Positions 6,189-8,248 of a DNA stretch of 8,248 bases are shown piece by piece; position 1 is the first letter of the stretch, and every line of letters begins with the position of its first letter. A program made the translations under genes and the position numbers. The notes below the pieces were generated by a model. That model was not told the origin of the DNA. It saw only the letters and a program-made list of their open reading frames with translations, and searched no databases. Source of the stretch: Betaproteobacteria bacterium HGW-Betaproteobacteria-20 (lineage in GTDB: Bacteria; Pseudomonadota; Gammaproteobacteria; Burkholderiales; Methylophilaceae); NCBI GenBank assembly GCA_002842195.1, contig PHCL01000043.1, positions 1 to 8,248 on the forward strand. The letters are read 5' to 3'.

Positions 6189-6749
6189 TTACTTCAACCA
6201 TGTCTTCTCGCCATCACCTTTGTATTCAGAGCGAATATAAGCAATGATTTGCAAGATATCATCAGTTGATAAGCCATCACCAACGTGGTCGGCTAATGTA
6301 ACATGCCATGTCGCCATCACGCCACCAGAAGTGCCTGGTGTTCCGCCAGAAATAGTTTCAAACATACCCTTATCTGTCGCATTTTTAGCATAGACCCATT
6401 TTGTATCAAATGCGCCTTGTCCGCCAAATTTACTTAACGAAGGAGCCATCACACCTTCTAATTTACCACCATGACAGCCAGAACAGCCGTTATAGCCGAA
6501 CAGTTTTTTACCACCTTTTTTAATCAGTGTTGGGTCAGCTGCATAAGCTTTTGTATATGGGTTAATACATGTTTCCAGAAACTCTTTCGCTTGTGGCGTA
6601 TCAGTTCCTGTTGCTTTAATTGCTAATGGTGAACCGTCTTTTGTAGAAACAAAACTACAAGCTGCAGCGGCTTGCGTAGTTGCAGTTAAACCTGCAAACC
6701 CAAGCATTGAAATTAACAACGCTGCTTTAATTGATTTAAAACCTAACAT
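6189..6749 (-). CDS. xoxG: Periplasmic cytochrome cL, XoxG-type electron acceptor of methanol dehydrogenase
   Basis: This 186-residue monohaem c-type cytochrome is exported by a Sec signal peptide: a Lys-containing n-region, a hydrophobic core over about residues 9-23, and cleavage near TQAAAA before Cys31. The haem motif CSGCH is at 89-93, and Met145 in GGVMATWH is the likely sixth ligand. Cys31 and Cys61 may form a disulfide. The C-terminus EKTWLK and the DGLSTDDILQIIAYIRSEYKG helix are typical of the MxaG/XoxG family. As the first cytochrome after xoxJ and xoxF it is the best candidate for the acceptor that takes electrons from XoxF and passes them to the oxidase chain. The ATG has AGGGAG five bases upstream. 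The 128-bp gap from xoxJ contains no T-tailed hairpin, so co-transcription with xoxJ is likely. It is about 65% identical to the downstream lipoprotein paralog over the 74 residues from Cys31 to SL. Confidence 0.88.
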   Translation of the reverse strand: MLGFKSIKAALLISMLGFAGLTATTQAAAACSFVSTKDGSPLAIKATGTDTPQAKEFLETCINPYTKAYAADPTLIKKGGKKLFGYNGCSGCHGGKLEGVMAPSLSKFGGQGAFDTKWVYAKNATDKGMFETISGGTPGTSGGVMATWHVTLADHVGDGLSTDDILQIIAYIRSEYKGDGEKTWLK

Positions 6750-6877
6750 GTCATCTCCCTAATCTAATGAATGATGCTGCGGCTATTTATGCAACGCATT
6801 CCCAACCGTGCCATCATCTAACGAACTAATAATTTACTTGGTTGACGCATCATCCAAAATAAGCCTACATTTTACAC

Positions 6878-7813
6878 TTATTTTTGCAAATCTTTACCAT
6901 CTGCAGCTTTAGAATTTGCACCATATTTTTTATAAGACTTCATTAAGCTGTCACCTTCTACTACTGGCACGTGCGGAATACCATAATCATCTAAAATTTT
7001 CATGATTTTATCCTGATTTCTATCCAGAGCCCCCTGAATCATGGCCATGCGGTCTTTATCTTTTTTACGCACGCCCACTGAAATATTCCAATACTCCTTA
7101 CCTTTTGCATTTTGTGTTTCGTATTCTGGAATAGGCACAACCACCATAGGTACTTTTGATTGTTTTGCAAAATAACCGCCAATTGGACCCCACTCAATTG
7201 CAATATCAATATCCCCTTTAGCTAAGTCATCAATCATAAAGCTAGGGGGTAAATTCAAATCTCGCTGAATACGATATGGGCGTGCATTTGCAATCAGGCC
7301 ATTAGCATCCATCGGGATGGTAGCAGGACTTTTATCCACCACGCCAATAAACCCTTTTCGTAAATCCGGAGAAGTCCAATCGGTAATATTATAATTGCTG
7401 TCTTTACGCCATACAAATACATGGCCAGCACGATAATAGGGTTTAGAGGTTCTCATTGCATCGTAATCCGAGGTGGTACCCATCACAACGTCACAACGAT
7501 TAGCATTTAATGTGTTTCTCATAAAACCTTGACGGCTATAGGCGTAGGTGTAAGTCAGCTTTTTACCCAAATCAGCGGCCAATACCTGAGCGATTTTATC
7601 TTCAAAGCCTTCCTGCTTAGCATTTGAATACGGCATATTTTCCGGGTCTGCACACACTTTAAACTCTGACTCATCCACAACGCGTCTTATTTCACCAATA
7701 CGCCCTTCATCTGGGTTGAGTGATGGAATGTCAGGATCTGCAGCATGGCTGATATTTGCTGTTGCTGCCAGCAGGGCGACTAAGCTCAGCTGTATTTTAA
7801 CTGGTTTAAACAT
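6878..7813 (-). CDS. xoxJ: XoxJ/MxaJ-type periplasmic binding protein of methanol dehydrogenase
   Basis: This 311-residue protein has the fold of an extracellular solute-binding (SBP type 3-like) protein and matches the quinoprotein-dehydrogenase-associated subgroup. A Sec signal peptide ends at ISHA-ADPD (cleavage near residue 24). Family-like stretches are VCADPENMPYSN (53-64), GFEDKIAQVLAADLG (69-83), NRCDVVMGTT (105-114), PYYRAGHVFVW (125-135) and DIDIAIEWGP (201-210). The only two cysteines, Cys54 and Cys107, could form a disulfide. XoxJ is genetically tied to XoxF; proposed roles are binding partially folded XoxF and aiding its activation or cofactor loading, not classical transport, and no ABC permease or ATPase is nearby. 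The ATG has AAGGAA five bases upstream. It is separated from xoxF by a strong terminator, so its expression is probably lower than that of xoxF or independently driven. Confidence 0.9.
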   Translation of the reverse strand: MFKPVKIQLSLVALLAATANISHAADPDIPSLNPDEGRIGEIRRVVDESEFKVCADPENMPYSNAKQEGFEDKIAQVLAADLGKKLTYTYAYSRQGFMRNTLNANRCDVVMGTTSDYDAMRTSKPYYRAGHVFVWRKDSNYNITDWTSPDLRKGFIGVVDKSPATIPMDANGLIANARPYRIQRDLNLPPSFMIDDLAKGDIDIAIEWGPIGGYFAKQSKVPMVVVPIPEYETQNAKGKEYWNISVGVRKKDKDRMAMIQGALDRNQDKIMKILDDYGIPHVPVVEGDSLMKSYKKYGANSKAADGKDLQK

Positions 7814-8017
7814 TTTTGTTCCTTATCGTCAAATATACGACTTATAAAAAAGCCGCTCAAAATCATAGAGTGCTTATCTTGTTAAAAAGTTCTTATCAAT
7901 TGCGCACGCAAAGCCTGGCGCAAAATCAACTTTCTATTGTAACTAATTTGATGCTTTTAAAGTGATTTTTCTGCCCGCACAATGGCTAATTGTGCCGCAT
8001 TTACATTACGCGCATAA
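7814..8017. other. xoxF-xoxJ intergenic leader, no gene seen
   Basis: With the terminator at 8018-8047 and the xoxF 3' tail this forms a 302-bp gap. On the minus strand it would be the upstream region of xoxJ. It contains a 19-bp inverted repeat at 7977-7995, a spaced TTGCGC/GCGCAA inverted repeat near 7900-7923, and a TATGAT hexamer resembling a -10 box near 7862-7867 without a convincing -35. No small open frame with a ribosome site was recognised. Confidence 0.5.
7977..7995. promoter_or_regulatory. Candidate operator: perfect inverted repeat upstream of xoxJ
   Basis: GCACAAT-GGCTA-ATTGTGC is a dyad with perfect 7-bp arms and a 5-bp centre, 19 bp in total. That is the size of many helix-turn-helix dimer sites. 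It lies between the xoxF terminator and xoxJ, about 165 bp from the xoxJ start, with no T tract. No known regulator motif is recognised. Confidence 0.35.
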
Positions 8018-8047
8018 AAAAACGCCCCGACGAATCGGGGCGTTTTT
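8018..8047 (-). terminator. Rho-independent terminator after xoxF
   Basis: AAAAACGCCCCGA (8018-8030) pairs with TCGGGGCGTTTTT (8035-8047), a perfect 13-bp stem. On the minus strand the loop is the TTCG tetraloop and a T tract follows. The symmetry (A tract one side, T tract the other) makes it potentially bidirectional. It lies 68 bp after the xoxF stop and would stop most xoxF transcripts before xoxJ. Confidence 0.93.
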
Positions 8048-8115
8048 ATTTACAGCATTTGAACTAACTTGTATTAAGTTATCACTTAAAGCTTACTAAA
8101 AATTGTAAGGTTAAA

Positions 8116-8248
8116 TTATAGGCTAAATACATTTAATGCACCGCCGCCAGGAGCCGCGTTGTATTTAGTTAATTCAGCATAACCACCGGCAGCGCCTAAA
8201 GCGTCTGTTGGGTTAGTCATACCAAGGTTCATCGCTACACCAGCCCAG
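8116..8248 (-). CDS. xoxF: Lanthanide-dependent PQQ methanol dehydrogenase XoxF, C-terminal fragment
   Basis: Only the last 43 full codons and the stop are in the window; the gene continues past the right edge. The peptide reads WAGVAMNLGMTNPTDALGAA and ends GGGALNVFSL. This matches the C-terminus of the large-subunit methanol dehydrogenases, where a Trp-Ala-Gly-Val blade segment is followed by TDALGAAGGYAEL-x-KY. XoxF is a periplasmic PQQ enzyme that oxidises methanol using a lanthanide ion. XoxF instead of calcium-type MxaF is preferred because the downstream neighbours are XoxJ- and XoxG-like and no MxaI small-subunit gene follows. The metal-site residues lie outside the window, so lanthanide dependence cannot be read directly. 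Confidence 0.85.
   Translation of the reverse strand, partial: WAGVAMNLGMTNPTDALGAAGGYAELTKYNAAPGGGALNVFSL

Noticed and set aside
6878..7813. XoxJ as part of an amino-acid ABC transporter
   Set aside because: It has a solute-binding fold, but no permease or ATPase gene is adjacent and it sits next to xoxF and cytochrome cL genes with the dehydrogenase-associated subgroup pattern.
7900..7923. TTGCGC/GCGCAA inverted repeat as an operator
   Set aside because: Only 6-bp arms separated by 12 bases, easily due to chance; mentioned in the spacer entry but not called as a site.
8065..8081. TAACTT-GTATT-AAGTTA hairpin after xoxF
   Set aside because: AT-only six-pair stem with no T tract, next to a far stronger terminator.
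1..8248. Novel defence system, prophage, CRISPR array or transposon
   Set aside because: All full-length genes belong to recognisable metabolic, transport or RNA-processing families; no spaced repeats, integrase, transposase or toxin-antitoxin pair was seen. The PIN domain is fused to PhoH and lacks an antitoxin partner.

Overview
The window reads as a chromosomal stretch of an AT-leaning methylotrophic betaproteobacterium, most likely a Methylophilaceae member of the Methylotenera type. The evidence is the 3' end of a lanthanide-type (XoxF) methanol dehydrogenase gene at the right edge, followed on the minus strand by a XoxJ/MxaJ-type periplasmic binding protein and two cytochrome cL (XoxG-type) genes, together with LplT, PhoH/PIN and NDH-2 proteins of proteobacterial type. 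The genus is inferred from content and base composition, not from a database search.

Left half, plus strand (1-3735): the C-terminal catalytic domain of a sensor histidine kinase (5' end outside the window), a Bcp/PrxQ-type peroxiredoxin, a 28-bp tandem repeat, a PIN-PhoH ATPase, and an LplT-like lysophospholipid transporter starting 7 bp after phoH. A long-stemmed intrinsic terminator closes this run at 3688-3735.

Right half, minus strand (8248 down to 3758): xoxF 3' end, strong terminator, xoxJ, a soluble XoxG-type cytochrome, terminator, a paralogous cytochrome predicted to be a lipoprotein, a second closely related terminator, and a type II NADH dehydrogenase convergent with lplT. The expected working model is that XoxF oxidises methanol in the periplasm using PQQ and a lanthanide, and XoxJ assists. 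One or both XoxG-type cytochromes carry electrons toward the terminal oxidase, while NDH-2 feeds NADH electrons into the quinone pool on the other side of the membrane.

The most notable observations concern the cytochrome pair. The two proteins share about two thirds of residues in the alignable core, and each gene is followed by a nearly identical 50-bp terminator region (42/50 identical) with two compensatory stem changes, so gene and terminator were apparently duplicated together. One copy then acquired a lipobox (LSAC) with Asp at +2 and a Ser/Thr/Ala-rich linker, suggesting inner-membrane anchoring. The spacer between them also carries a REP-like hairpin and a perfect 13-bp tandem repeat. 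No tRNA, rRNA, CRISPR array, transposase or phage gene was seen.
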